Notes: generated from the sequence alone by a model not told the origin. Positions 1 through 6,043 are shown, numbered from the stretch's first letter. The stretch: 7,537 nt of DNA from Candidatus Heimdallarchaeota archaeon (GCA_022574115.1 JACZSS010000116.1:1-7537); one strand, 5' to 3'. Made by a program: numbers and translations.

Positions 1-120
1 CATATGCAAAGTTGTGCGCAAATCCCAATTAAATATATAGTTAAGGTCACCTCCGAATCCGACTGAACATTTAGCATCTTGTAAAAAATAAATGAATCAA
101 TTGAGGAATAGTATCAAGAA

Positions 121-130
121 TTTTATTAAT
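121..130 (+). promoter_or_regulatory. TATA-like box upstream of tRNA-Val
   Basis: The A/T-only stretch TTTTATTAAT is centred about 28 nt before the first base of the tRNA, the spacing expected for an archaeal TATA box that places transcription initiation at or just before the mature 5' end. No upstream BRE was scored. The call rests on position and base composition only. Confidence 0.45.
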
Positions 131-178
131 CAATGCGTTTATTTTCAATAGTTGGGGCCGTGGTCTAGCCTGGTTATG

Positions 179-207
179 AAGTTAAAATTGCGATTTTGAC
201 TTAATAC
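179..207 (+). other. tRNA-Val intron 1 (D-arm, position 23/24), 29 nt
   Basis: A bulge-helix-bulge (BHB) can be drawn by hand. Exon GTTA (173-176) pairs with intron TAAT (202-205, one G-U). The three-nt bulges are T177-G178^A179 and A206-C207^A208, with cuts after the second base of each. The intron then closes as a 9-bp hairpin, 180-188 with 193-201 (one U-G), around the loop TGCG. Removal restores D-stem pairs U11-A24 and G10-C25. The site is non-canonical (not 37/38). A one-base shift of both borders gives the same mature RNA. Confidence 0.82.
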
Positions 208-221
208 ACGTCTCGTTTACA

Positions 222-250
222 ATGAGTTAAGGTCTAGATGCACTTAAAAA
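222..250 (+). other. tRNA-Val intron 2 (anticodon loop, canonical 37/38), 29 nt
   Basis: Exon TTTA (216-219) pairs perfectly with intron TAAA (245-248). The bulges are C220-A221^A222 and A249-A250^C251. The outer helix is the anticodon stem itself, TCTCG (211-215) with CGAGA (252-256). The cut falls between positions 37 and 38, the usual archaeal tRNA intron site. The intron interior forms no strong hairpin, so this is the weakest inner helix of the three. Confidence 0.82.
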
Positions 251-257
251 CCGAGAA

Positions 258-286
258 CCAATTAAATTACGATTTATTTGCTCGAT
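258..286 (+). other. tRNA-Val intron 3 (variable loop, position 44/45), 29 nt
   Basis: Exon CGAG (252-255) pairs perfectly with intron CTCG (281-284). The bulges are A256-A257^C258 and A285-T286^G287. The intron folds as CAA/TTG plus TAAAT/ATTTA with one T-T mismatch around the loop TACG (259-280). Removal yields the five-base variable loop AGGTC. The site is non-canonical. Its central helix uses exon bases that must later form the 3' side of the anticodon stem. Confidence 0.82.
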
Positions 287-316
287 GGTCCCCAGTTCGA
301 ATCTGGGCGGCCCCAC

Positions 317-322
317 TTTTTT
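317..322 (+). terminator. T-tract after tRNA-Val
   Basis: Six consecutive T residues start two bases after the discriminator base. Oligo-T stretches on the non-template strand are the usual intrinsic termination signal of archaeal RNA polymerase. No stem-loop precedes it other than the tRNA itself. Confidence 0.5.
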
Positions 323-513
323 CATTCAACCAATCAAGATAAGGAATTTCCCGACTAATGGTGAGTCGCCTATTTGCTAGGAGAATACCTTTTAGTTTAA
401 TAAGGTAATGCTGAAGAAATAATTGAGAATTGTGATATCTGGTGATTGCCTTCCTCATATGTAAAATATCAAACATAGGACTACTTGACGATCAAAAATT
501 CATCCAAAGAATT

Positions 514-520
514 AAGGAGA
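514..520 (+). promoter_or_regulatory. Shine-Dalgarno site that sets the ProRS start
   Basis: AAGGAGA lies six bases before ATG 527. The longer in-frame TTG at 485 has no comparable site. This favours ATG 527 as the start of the prolyl-tRNA synthetase. Confidence 0.7.
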
Positions 521-526
521 AACTTC

Positions 527-1957
527 ATGCCATTAGATAATCCTAGATCTAATTTTTCAAAATGGTACGACGAAGTGCTGCTTCGAGCAAGCATTGTTGA
601 TGTACGTACGCCGACAAAAGGCGCCAATGTTCTAATGCCCAATGGATATGAGATTTGGGAAGCAATAAAAAATTTTATGAATAAAAAATTCAAAGAAACA
701 GGACATAAGAATGCCTATTTTCCCCTCTTGATTCCAGAAGAATTTCTGCAAAGAGAATCAGCGCATTTTGAAGGTTTCATCCCCGAGGTTGCGTGGGTGA
801 CTCACGTTGGAAATACAAAGCTCCCACAAAAATTTGCGCTTCGACCTACATCAGAGACCATCATGTATCATATGTATGCACAATGGATTCACTCGCATGC
901 AGATTTACCTCTGAAATATAACCAATGGTGTAATATCATTCGATGGGACACCAAGGAAACAAGACCACTTTTACGAGATCGTGAATTTTTTTGGTCAGAA
1001 GCACATACAGCTCACAGCACGTACGAAGAAGCTGCAAAGCAAGTAGAACAATCAATGGAGATATATCAATCTCTTTTTGATGCATTATGTCTTTCGTATC
1101 TTACATTTCAACGACCAGACCACGATAAATTTGCTGGAGCAGAGTATACGATTGCGTATGATGCGCCATTACCCAATGGGAAGGTCTTACAAATCGGAAC
1201 AACACACCATTTGGGAAACAATTTTGCCAAACCCTTTGATGTGAAATTCCTAGATACGGATGGTGAGACCAAGTTTGTGTTTCAAACATCCTATGGAATC
1301 AGCACTAGATTAATTGCATCGATTCTTTCAATTCACGGTGACGATCAAGGGTTGATCTTACCTCCGAAGTTTGCCCCAACTCAAATCGTTATCGTCCCAA
1401 TCATTTTCAAGAAAAAATCCGAAGGTATACTAGAAGCTTGTCAAGAGTTGGAGGATGAACTGGTCGAATTGGGCTATCGGGTATTTGCGGATCTTAGAGA
1501 ACAATATACTTCTGGTTGGAAATTCAGCGAATGGGAAATGCATGGAGTACCGTTAAGATTAGAAATAGGTCCAAGAGATCTTAAGAATAATTCTGTTTTG
1601 GCTGCAAGACGTGATACCTTGGAAAAGGAAAATGTTGCACGAGGAGAGCTTGGCGATTTTATTTCTGATGTGTTTGACAAAATGGCTATCTATCTTAAAA
1701 AACGAGCAGATGCTGCATTAGCCAGTTTGATGCGTAATGCTAGGACTCTAGCTGAATTAAAGGAAATTATGAGAAACAATCGAGGAATTGTCAAATCCAA
1801 CTGGTGTGAAGATGTAGAATGTGCAAAAAAGGTCAAAGATGAGACCTCATCTAGTATTTTGGGAACCAGGCAAGGAGTAATCGAAACTCCAGATGGGCCA
1901 TGTTTGGTCTGTGGGAACGAAGGAAAGGTTGTCGCATATATCGCTTCATCTTACTAA
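527..1957 (+). CDS. proS: Prolyl-tRNA synthetase, archaeal/eukaryal type
   Basis: This cytosolic class II aminoacyl-tRNA synthetase activates proline with ATP and charges tRNA-Pro. From ATG 527 it has 476 residues, close to the usual archaeal length. A TTG 14 codons upstream (485) would add a non-typical tail, whereas ATG 527 has a good Shine-Dalgarno site. The catalytic core includes FALRPTSETIMY (about residues 103-114), motif 2 as RWDTKETRPLLRDREFFW (about 139-156), EAHTAH, the proline-site loop KFAGAEYTIAYDAPLPNGK, and motif 3 GISTR (about 257-261) followed by HGDDQGLILPP. An anticodon-binding domain follows. The C-terminal domain carries four cysteines (C427, C432, C459, C462; CX4C...CX2C) and ends in tyrosine, both hallmarks of the archaeal/eukaryal ProRS class. 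There is no bacterial-type editing insertion. The motif 2 loop reads RDREFFWSEAHTAH where many homologues have RTREFLWQEGHTAH, a conservative variation. I infer it is functional. No operon partner is evident, with a 103-nt gap to the next gene. Confidence 0.97.
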   Translation: MPLDNPRSNFSKWYDEVLLRASIVDVRTPTKGANVLMPNGYEIWEAIKNFMNKKFKETGHKNAYFPLLIPEEFLQRESAHFEGFIPEVAWVTHVGNTKLPQKFALRPTSETIMYHMYAQWIHSHADLPLKYNQWCNIIRWDTKETRPLLRDREFFWSEAHTAHSTYEEAAKQVEQSMEIYQSLFDALCLSYLTFQRPDHDKFAGAEYTIAYDAPLPNGKVLQIGTTHHLGNNFAKPFDVKFLDTDGETKFVFQTSYGISTRLIASILSIHGDDQGLILPPKFAPTQIVIVPIIFKKKSEGILEACQELEDELVELGYRVFADLREQYTSGWKFSEWEMHGVPLRLEIGPRDLKNNSVLAARRDTLEKENVARGELGDFISDVFDKMAIYLKKRADAALASLMRNARTLAELKEIMRNNRGIVKSNWCEDVECAKKVKDETSSSILGTRQGVIETPDGPCLVCGNEGKVVAYIASSY

Positions 1958-2060
1958 TATGAAGCTGTAACAATTACATTACAATCTTGCATTTTTCTTT
2001 CAATCATCTTTAAGAATTTCATTAAATCCTAATAACTATAAGTGAAAGGATGATTCGAAC

Positions 2061-2444
2061 ATGGTCAGTGAGGTTAATCAAAAACAGAAACAAGAACTTG
2101 TCAAGCTTTTGACATCAATATCTAAGCAATGTGAACTTGAGGCACTAGGGATAATTACCAAGGAAGGTATAACTCTGGCATTTTTTGTACAAGCAGGTGC
2201 AGATCCAGATTTACTTTCTGCCATATCCGCAGCAGTTATGTCAACCGGAACGATGGTTACGTCTAAGATGAATCACGGTCCGTTACAAGCTATGCTGATT
2301 CGTGGTGATGACGGTTTCACAATTCTTGGTCCATCAGGTGATCATATTCTAATCGGCGCTTCTAAAGAAATCAGCTCTGTTGGACTTACATTGAACACAA
2401 TTCGAGAATATGCACAACCACTACAAGAAATACTCAAAGGTTAA
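2061..2444 (+). CDS. Roadblock/LC7 domain protein
   Basis: The 127-residue protein consists of a single Roadblock/LC7 domain: helix 1 (about residues 8-24), strands LGIITKEGITLAFFV, a central helix LLSAISAAVMSTGTMVTSKM, strands AMLIRGDDGFTILGPSG and HILIGASKE, and a C-terminal helix to residue 125. Family members dimerise and bind small Ras-like or MglA-type GTPases or scaffold complexes (Ragulator, dynein, MglB). They have no catalytic site of their own, and Asgard archaea carry many of them. No GTPase gene lies in the window, so the partner is unknown. There is no signal peptide or membrane helix, so it should be cytosolic. ATG 2061 follows a weak AGGATGA ribosome-binding match. It is probably transcribed alone, since it is separated from both neighbours by about 100 nt with T-rich stretches downstream. 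The domain call is confident; the biological role is not known. Confidence 0.9.
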   Translation: MVSEVNQKQKQELVKLLTSISKQCELEALGIITKEGITLAFFVQAGADPDLLSAISAAVMSTGTMVTSKMNHGPLQAMLIRGDDGFTILGPSGDHILIGASKEISSVGLTLNTIREYAQPLQEILKG

Positions 2445-2515
2445 TTTTATTCTAAAACTTATATTTCACCAATCAAACAAACTTTTTCTTACTCCTAATA
2501 GTCGTGTGAAGAAAA

Positions 2516-2528
2516 ATTAATAATAACA
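2516..2528 (+). promoter_or_regulatory. TATA-like box of the histidine ammonia-lyase gene
   Basis: AATTAATAATAAC is centred about 24-27 nt before ATG 2546, and no Shine-Dalgarno match precedes that ATG. This spacing fits a leaderless transcript beginning at or near the start codon, a common archaeal arrangement. Confidence 0.45.
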
Positions 2529-2545
2529 AGCTCAAATCGGTTTCT

Positions 2546-4069
2546 ATGGTCGTTGTAGTTACAGGTGATAATTTATCAATAGAAATTGTGGTTAAGGTCG
2601 CTCGAACAAATGAACCAGTGGAACTGCACCCTGATGCTATCGATCGTATTAATAAATGCCGAGCCATGCTTGAGTCCAAAATCGAGGCTAAACAAACGAT
2701 CTACGGTGTGAATACCGGAATCGGTGAATTTAGTGAAATGGTTTTGACTCCCGAACAAGTGGACGAATTCCAACGATATCTCATCTATAATCATTCTGCA
2801 GGAATTGGAGATCCAGCCCCCATCGAATACGTTCGTGGAGCAATGTTAGGAAGAATAAATGTTCATTCAAAGGGACATAGTGCTTGCCGAATAGAAATTA
2901 CTCAGACCCTAGTTGAAATGCTCAACAAAGGAGTAACTCCCTTTGTTTGCCAAAAAGGATCTGTTGGCGCTAGCGGTGATTTAGCTCCGATGTCCCAAAT
3001 TGCCTTACTTCTCATGGGTGAAGGTCAGGCGTATTACAAGGGTGAACTACTGGAAGGTACGTCAGCAATGAACGCTGCTGGGATCATGATTCCAGGATTA
3101 AAAGCAAGAGATGGATTAGCTACAATCAATGGATCAAATTTCATGACCGCAATGTCTGCAATATTTTTGTATGATGCGGAGAAATGGTTAAAACAAGCCG
3201 AAATCGCCGCTGCAATGTCCTTGGAAGCCTTAAAGGCAAATATGGGTCCGTATACTACGAAACTCCACGAAATACGCGGATTTTCTGGTGCAATTAGGTC
3301 GTCGAAGGCAATCCAAGTAATGGTTCGTGGTGGTGATCTTATGGAAGGTAAAATACAACATAAGGTACAGGATGCATATTCTATGAGATCTACACCACAA
3401 GTTATTGGTGCAGCACATGATGCATTGCAATATGGGAGATCTCAGGTTGAAATAGAACTTAACGGTGTGGGGGACAATCCAATATTCTTTCCAGATGAGG
3501 ATCTCGTTTTATCTGGTGCGAACTTCCAAGGAACTCCGGTTTCTTTGCCTATGGACATGGCTGGAGCCGCAATCACTATGATTTCAGTGCTTTCTGAGCG
3601 AAGATTGAACCGTTTAAACAATCCTGCTTTGAGTGTTGGTCTTCCTCCCTTCTTATCCAAGAATGCGGGTTTGATGTCTGGTCTTATGTTGAGCCAGTAT
3701 ACTGCTGATGCATTAATTGTAGAACAACGGATTCTTTCTGCTCCCGCAAGTGTTCATTCGATTCCCGCTGCTGCTGACCAAGAAGATTTTGTTTCGATGG
3801 GTATGAATACAGCGATTAAGAATTTTCAGATCCTTGAAAATGCTTGCGGAGTTTTGGGTATTGAATTGATGGCGGCGGCCCAAGCGTTGGATTTAAGGGA
3901 CTATGAGTTCGGTAAGGGCGTAAACAAAGCTAAAGAAATAATTCGCAAGTATGTAGATTTTCTGGAGATCGATCGTCCATTGTATCCAGATCATACAATT
4001 ATGCAGGAATTAGTGAAATCAGGTGAAATTCTTGAAGAGGTCGAGGCGGAAATTGGATCACTAGGATAA
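2546..4069 (+). CDS. hutH: Histidine ammonia-lyase
   Basis: This cytosolic enzyme converts L-histidine to trans-urocanate and ammonia, the first step of histidine degradation. Its 507 residues match family length. The electrophilic MIO cofactor forms autocatalytically from A142-S143-G144 in GSVGASGDLAPMSQ. Other active-site elements are Y53 (YGVNTGIG), H83 (YNHSAGIG), N195 (INGSNF), Y278 and R281 (QDAYSMRSTPQVIGA), and F327 (NFQGTP). E413 (DQEDFVSMG) is the acidic residue that marks histidine lyases against phenylalanine/tyrosine lyases, which usually have Gln there. The residue before H83 is Asn rather than the Ser usual in HutH. An aminomutase or another aromatic lyase is possible but less likely given E413. 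The start has no Shine-Dalgarno site and is probably leaderless. No hutU, hutI or hutG lies in the window. The last 9 bases overlap the 3' end of the convergent GNAT pseudogene. Confidence 0.93.
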   Translation: MVVVVTGDNLSIEIVVKVARTNEPVELHPDAIDRINKCRAMLESKIEAKQTIYGVNTGIGEFSEMVLTPEQVDEFQRYLIYNHSAGIGDPAPIEYVRGAMLGRINVHSKGHSACRIEITQTLVEMLNKGVTPFVCQKGSVGASGDLAPMSQIALLLMGEGQAYYKGELLEGTSAMNAAGIMIPGLKARDGLATINGSNFMTAMSAIFLYDAEKWLKQAEIAAAMSLEALKANMGPYTTKLHEIRGFSGAIRSSKAIQVMVRGGDLMEGKIQHKVQDAYSMRSTPQVIGAAHDALQYGRSQVEIELNGVGDNPIFFPDEDLVLSGANFQGTPVSLPMDMAGAAITMISVLSERRLNRLNNPALSVGLPPFLSKNAGLMSGLMLSQYTADALIVEQRILSAPASVHSIPAAADQEDFVSMGMNTAIKNFQILENACGVLGIELMAAAQALDLRDYEFGKGVNKAKEIIRKYVDFLEIDRPLYPDHTIMQELVKSGEILEEVEAEIGSLG

Positions 4070-4576
4070 TTTCTTCTTCATACACAATTCATGATCTTGA
4101 GGTGAATCTAATTCATGCACTCTTTCGAATCCCTTTCTCAGGTAAAAACTGATACCCAATCTATTATTTTCATGCACATAAGGATAATACTCTGTAAATT
4201 TCTTCGATCTTACCCATGTTTCCCCAAGAGTCAGTAATTTTGATCCCAGACCTTTCCCGATTAAATCCGGTTTGATGTACAATCTTCCCAAATCGATTCC
4301 AGTATAATCTAGATCTTGTAGAAAGAATTCATGGCATCCTAGTCCGATATGTCCAGCGATTAGGTTGTCATGAATATCAACTTGGAAAAATGCCCCCCCT
4401 TGGTTGATTTATTTGATTGACTTGACCAGGGATTCAGGATGGTAAGACCTGTTAAGAAATTGTGTGATATAATCGTGGTCGTATATATCTTTGTACGTAA
4501 AGTGTCAGGCTTCCGATGCTACATTATAAATTTCAGCTGAATCATCGGATTCAAATGATCTGAATGTGAATTTCAT
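4061..4576 (-). pseudogene. GNAT acetyltransferase interrupted by two in-frame stops
   Basis: Read on the minus strand from ATG 4576 to TAG 4061, one frame gives a full-length (171-codon) GNAT-like protein with no frameshift but two internal stops: TGA at 4505-4507 (codon 24) and TAA at 4409-4411 (codon 56). The N-terminal part begins MKFTFRSFESDDSAEIYNVA, the middle has GGAFFQVDIHDNLIAGHIGLG, and the acetyl-CoA site is RLYIKPDLIGKGLGSKLL. ENNRLGISFYLRKGFERV is the usual C-terminal core. GNATs transfer acetyl from acetyl-CoA to amines or protein N-termini; the substrate here is unknown. The TGA follows SEA and precedes HFTY, where many relatives have Trp (S-x-WHxTY), consistent with TGG changed to TGA. 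GAGG four bases before the ATG and a TATA-like ATTTTATGC near 4607-4615 remain. Translation of only the C-terminal 76 codons from TTG 4291 would lack half the fold. Recent inactivation is the simplest reading; sequencing error or readthrough is the alternative. Confidence 0.8.
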
Positions 4577-4647
4577 TTGTCCTCAGTGGTTCACTGTGAC
4601 GCTTGCATAAAATCTTATCTGAATTAACGCATCAGCTATTTGTCTCA

Positions 4648-4683
4648 ATTAAATTTAAAGGTTGTACCATTAATATTTAAAGG
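4648..4683 (+). promoter_or_regulatory. Tandem TATA-like repeats flanking TTGTACC
   Basis: Two near-identical direct repeats, ATTAAATTTAAAGG (4648-4661) and ATTAATATTTAAAGG (4669-4683), flank TTGTACC (4662-4668). Each repeat contains a good archaeal TATA candidate. The first is placed for a leaderless start at ATG 4687. The second is better placed for initiation just before the in-frame ATG 4711, and its AAAGG could instead act as a closely spaced ribosome-binding site for 4687. The pattern suggests two promoters or a promoter with an internal operator. Confidence 0.45.
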
Positions 4684-4686
4684 AAC

Positions 4687-5043
4687 ATGGTCCATGTTGT
4701 TCTGATTATAATGAGTTTATTAGAGAACATCGGAGATGCACTCCTTTTTCTAAGCGGAACAATACTATTGCTCGTCGCAATAATTTTTTTCAGACTTTAC
4801 AGTCGTTATAAGAAGCGAGACCACCGCCTGATGGGTTTAGCATTCATGATCGCCTCGTTTCAAATGGTGATAACCGAGTTTGATTTCTTTCTTCCTAGCT
4901 TAGAAGAATCAGGAGTTCTCGATTTCATAGCTGGTCTATTTAGCTTTATTCTTGCCTTGTCAATCGTTTTTCTCCTCCTATCTCCGGAGCGACTTTCTGC
5001 TTCTTTCGAGGAAGATTTGGCTAATCAAGTGGTTGAGGAATAA
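4687..5043 (+). CDS. Small three-helix membrane protein, partner of a wHTH regulator
   Basis: The 118-residue hydrophobic protein has three predicted membrane helices (about residues 17-37, 48-65 and 77-98). A strongly basic loop, RLYSRYKKRDHR, lies between helices 1 and 2, and the tail after helix 3 is acidic and polar. By the positive-inside rule the basic loop and C-terminal tail should be cytoplasmic and the N-terminus outside. I recognise no family or catalytic motif. The start is uncertain: ATG 4687 (AAAGG only three bases upstream) or ATG 4711, giving MSLLENIG; both remain membrane proteins. The stop is five bases before the start of the two-domain winged-helix regulator, so the two are very probably co-transcribed and possibly coupled. 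The inferred role is a membrane sensor or anchor that communicates with that regulator; this rests on gene order only. Confidence 0.75.
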   Translation: MVHVVLIIMSLLENIGDALLFLSGTILLLVAIIFFRLYSRYKKRDHRLMGLAFMIASFQMVITEFDFFLPSLEESGVLDFIAGLFSFILALSIVFLLLSPERLSASFEEDLANQVVEE

Positions 5044-5048
5044 TAAAA

Positions 5049-5570
5049 TTGTTTGAATTTTCTGATACGGCAATTAATTTGCTCGATATCATTAAATCCA
5101 AACCTGGCATCCATTTTCGTGGCCTTGTAGAAGAATCCAACCGACAAGTTGGAGTAGTAAAACATCATCTCAGATCGTTGGAAAAGAAAAATATCATCAT
5201 TAGTATTGGCCATCGTAACAATTTATTATACTTTGATGTACTGTATGAAGACAAAATCGATGAAGTAAAAGATCTTATCAACTATCTTCGAAAAACCATA
5301 CCGAGAGAGATCATTTTGATTGTTTCTACTTTGAAGGAGGAATTTATTTCGCTAAAGCAAATTGCTGAAACACTTAAAAGATCGCCGTCGAGTCTTCATT
5401 GGCATATTAAACGAATGATCGAAGACGGTATTATCTATCCTGTTCGAAAAGGTCGTCAAGTTAGTGTAAGATTAAAAAATATTGAATTGGTTAAATCTCT
5501 TGGTAAAGAGATTTATCCTAGCAAATGGGATTCTTTTCTGGATCAGATTGAAAACAAATTTTCTCGTTGA
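5049..5570 (+). CDS. Transcriptional regulator with two winged-helix domains
   Basis: The 173-residue cytosolic DNA-binding protein has two winged helix-turn-helix domains in tandem. Domain 1 spans about residues 6-65, with recognition helix QVGVVKHHLRSLEKKNII and wing ISIGHRNNLLYFDV. Domain 2 spans about 84-142, with SLKQIAETLKRSPSSLHWHIKRMIEDGIIYPV and wing KGRQVSVRL. A short helical linker joins them, and a C-terminal helix ends the protein. The layout matches archaeal regulators described as containing two HTH domains (COG3398-like). No ligand-binding domain is present, so any signal must come from elsewhere, plausibly the adjacent membrane protein. The start is TTG 5049, with GAGG about ten bases upstream; the next in-frame Met is beyond residue 120, so the non-ATG start is needed to keep domain 1. 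It is probably in an operon with 4687-5043. Target genes are unknown; autoregulation is a reasonable guess. Confidence 0.85.
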   Translation: MFEFSDTAINLLDIIKSKPGIHFRGLVEESNRQVGVVKHHLRSLEKKNIIISIGHRNNLLYFDVLYEDKIDEVKDLINYLRKTIPREIILIVSTLKEEFISLKQIAETLKRSPSSLHWHIKRMIEDGIIYPVRKGRQVSVRLKNIELVKSLGKEIYPSKWDSFLDQIENKFSR

Positions 5571-5636
5571 TCATCCTCCATGGTTTACAGATTGGTTAAA
5601 TAGAATGCAACATTTGTTCCAGTTAGCTAATCTAAT

Positions 5637-5834
5637 ATGACCATTCGAAAGCACGAATCATTAATCTTTGTGCTACAGTCAGCCATGTCAAATGATACTC
5701 TTGAAGAACATTTAGGAAGGATTATTATTGGTTATGACCAAATAAACACTGAAAAGATTGTGAACTTGAAAGATTCTGAAGAGATGACGAAATACAAAGA
5801 CAAGTTTCTTACCCCCCTTCGAGATACTTCTTAG
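5637..5834 (+). CDS. Small hypothetical protein
   Basis: This open frame of 65 codons begins at ATG 5637 and ends at TAG. The product is polar and mixed helical, starting MTIRKHESLIFVLQSAMSND, with GRIIIGYDQINTEKIVNL in the middle. I see no signal peptide, membrane helix or known motif, and I recognise no family. A TATA-like GGTTAAATAG (5594-5603) lies about 35 bases upstream; there is no clear ribosome-binding site. It follows the winged-helix gene by 66 nt on the same strand. A 60-codon antisense frame overlaps it, so coding by chance cannot be excluded. Its codon and amino-acid composition resemble neighbouring genes, which slightly favours it being real. Confidence 0.4.
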   Translation: MTIRKHESLIFVLQSAMSNDTLEEHLGRIIIGYDQINTEKIVNLKDSEEMTKYKDKFLTPLRDTS

Positions 5835-5973
5835 GAAGGAATCCCTTAACTGATAGACGATTAATCTGTCAGATTTCAAAATTTTTAAGTACAAATTTGT
5901 AATATGAAAAATGTAGAAGTCAAAAGCTACGTCATGGGCAAGTAGCTCAGCCTGGGAGAGCGCAGGACTGAAG

Positions 5974-5991
5974 AAATTTCTTGTGTCAGCT
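5974..5991 (+). other. tRNA-Phe intron 1 (canonical 37/38), 18 nt
   Basis: A textbook bulge-helix-bulge is visible. Exon CTGA (5968-5971) pairs with intron TCAG (5986-5989). The bulges are A5972-G5973^A5974 and C5990-T5991^A5992. The outer helix is the anticodon stem CAGGA/TCCTG. The remaining intron loop is short. Confidence 0.9.
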
Positions 5992-6012
5992 ATCCTGATG
6001 CCGCGTGTTCAA

Positions 6013-6043
6013 ATAAGTTTACAGGATTGTATTCATAGAACAA
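6013..6043 (+). other. tRNA-Phe intron 2 (T-loop, position 58/59), 31 nt
   Basis: Exon GTTC (6007-6010) pairs with intron GAAC (6038-6041). Each strand continues AAA, with predicted cuts AA^A at 6012/6013 and 6043/6044. The intron interior can form TACA/TGTA around GGAT (6020-6031). CAAAT occurs at both junctions, so several borders give the same mature T-loop; the helix favours this one. The outer helix (GCGT/ACGC) leaves two extra bases on the 3' side, so the motif is relaxed. Confidence 0.82.

Larger units (their letters stand above)
154..315 (+). tRNA. tRNA-Val (anticodon UAC) with three introns
   Basis: The acceptor arms GGGGCCG (154-160) and CGGCCCC (308-314) pair perfectly, A315 is the discriminator, and CCA is not encoded. 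The T-arm is CCCAG/TTCGAAT/CTGGG (291-307). The D-arm starts GTCT at 163. Continuous reading gives no anticodon arm. Removing 179-207, 222-250 and 258-286 gives a 75-nt tRNA with D-stem G10-C25, U11-A24 and C12-G23, anticodon stem TCTCG/CGAGA (five Watson-Crick pairs), loop TTTACAC with anticodon TAC (218-220), and variable loop AGGTC. The D-arm and variable loop resemble those I know from archaeal tRNA-Val. The exons are 154-178, 208-221, 251-257 and 287-315. The tRNA reads GUN valine codons. It lies upstream of ProRS and ends in a T-tract. The intron borders come from hand-folded splice motifs that fit precisely. Confidence 0.9.

Noticed and set aside
46..58. GGTCACCTCCG resembling the 3' end of 16S rRNA, or GGAGGTGA as a Shine-Dalgarno site on the minus strand
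   Set aside because: The sequence before it does not match 16S rRNA, and no start codon lies at a proper distance on the minus strand. GTG within the motif opens a short frame that runs off the edge, which is not enough to call.
1..66. Open frame on the plus strand ending at TGA 64-66, possible tail of an upstream gene
   Set aside because: Only about 21 codons are visible with no recognisable motif; chance is as likely.
227..284. A single 58-nt intron in tRNA-Val, using TGAG (223-226) as the 3' anticodon stem
   Set aside because: It gives a G-U pair in the stem and no good bulge-helix-bulge. Two 29-nt introns give perfect helices, a Watson-Crick anticodon stem and the AGGTC variable loop.
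267..476. Minus-strand open frame of 69 codons
   Set aside because: Its C-terminal end (GAAQIRTGDHRANKS) is a translation of the tRNA-Val 3' half and an intron, a common artefact. No promoter or ribosome-binding site supports it.
485..526. TTG 485 as start of prolyl-tRNA synthetase
   Set aside because: ATG 527 has AAGGAGA six bases upstream and gives the usual N-terminus; the 14 extra residues do not resemble the family.
2576..2794. Minus-strand frames within hutH and proS
   Set aside because: They are shadows of strongly supported coding genes, and their products resemble no protein family.
5712..5894. Minus-strand open frame of 60 codons opposite 5637-5834
   Set aside because: It is rich in Leu, Phe and basic residues as expected from antisense reading, and has no start context.
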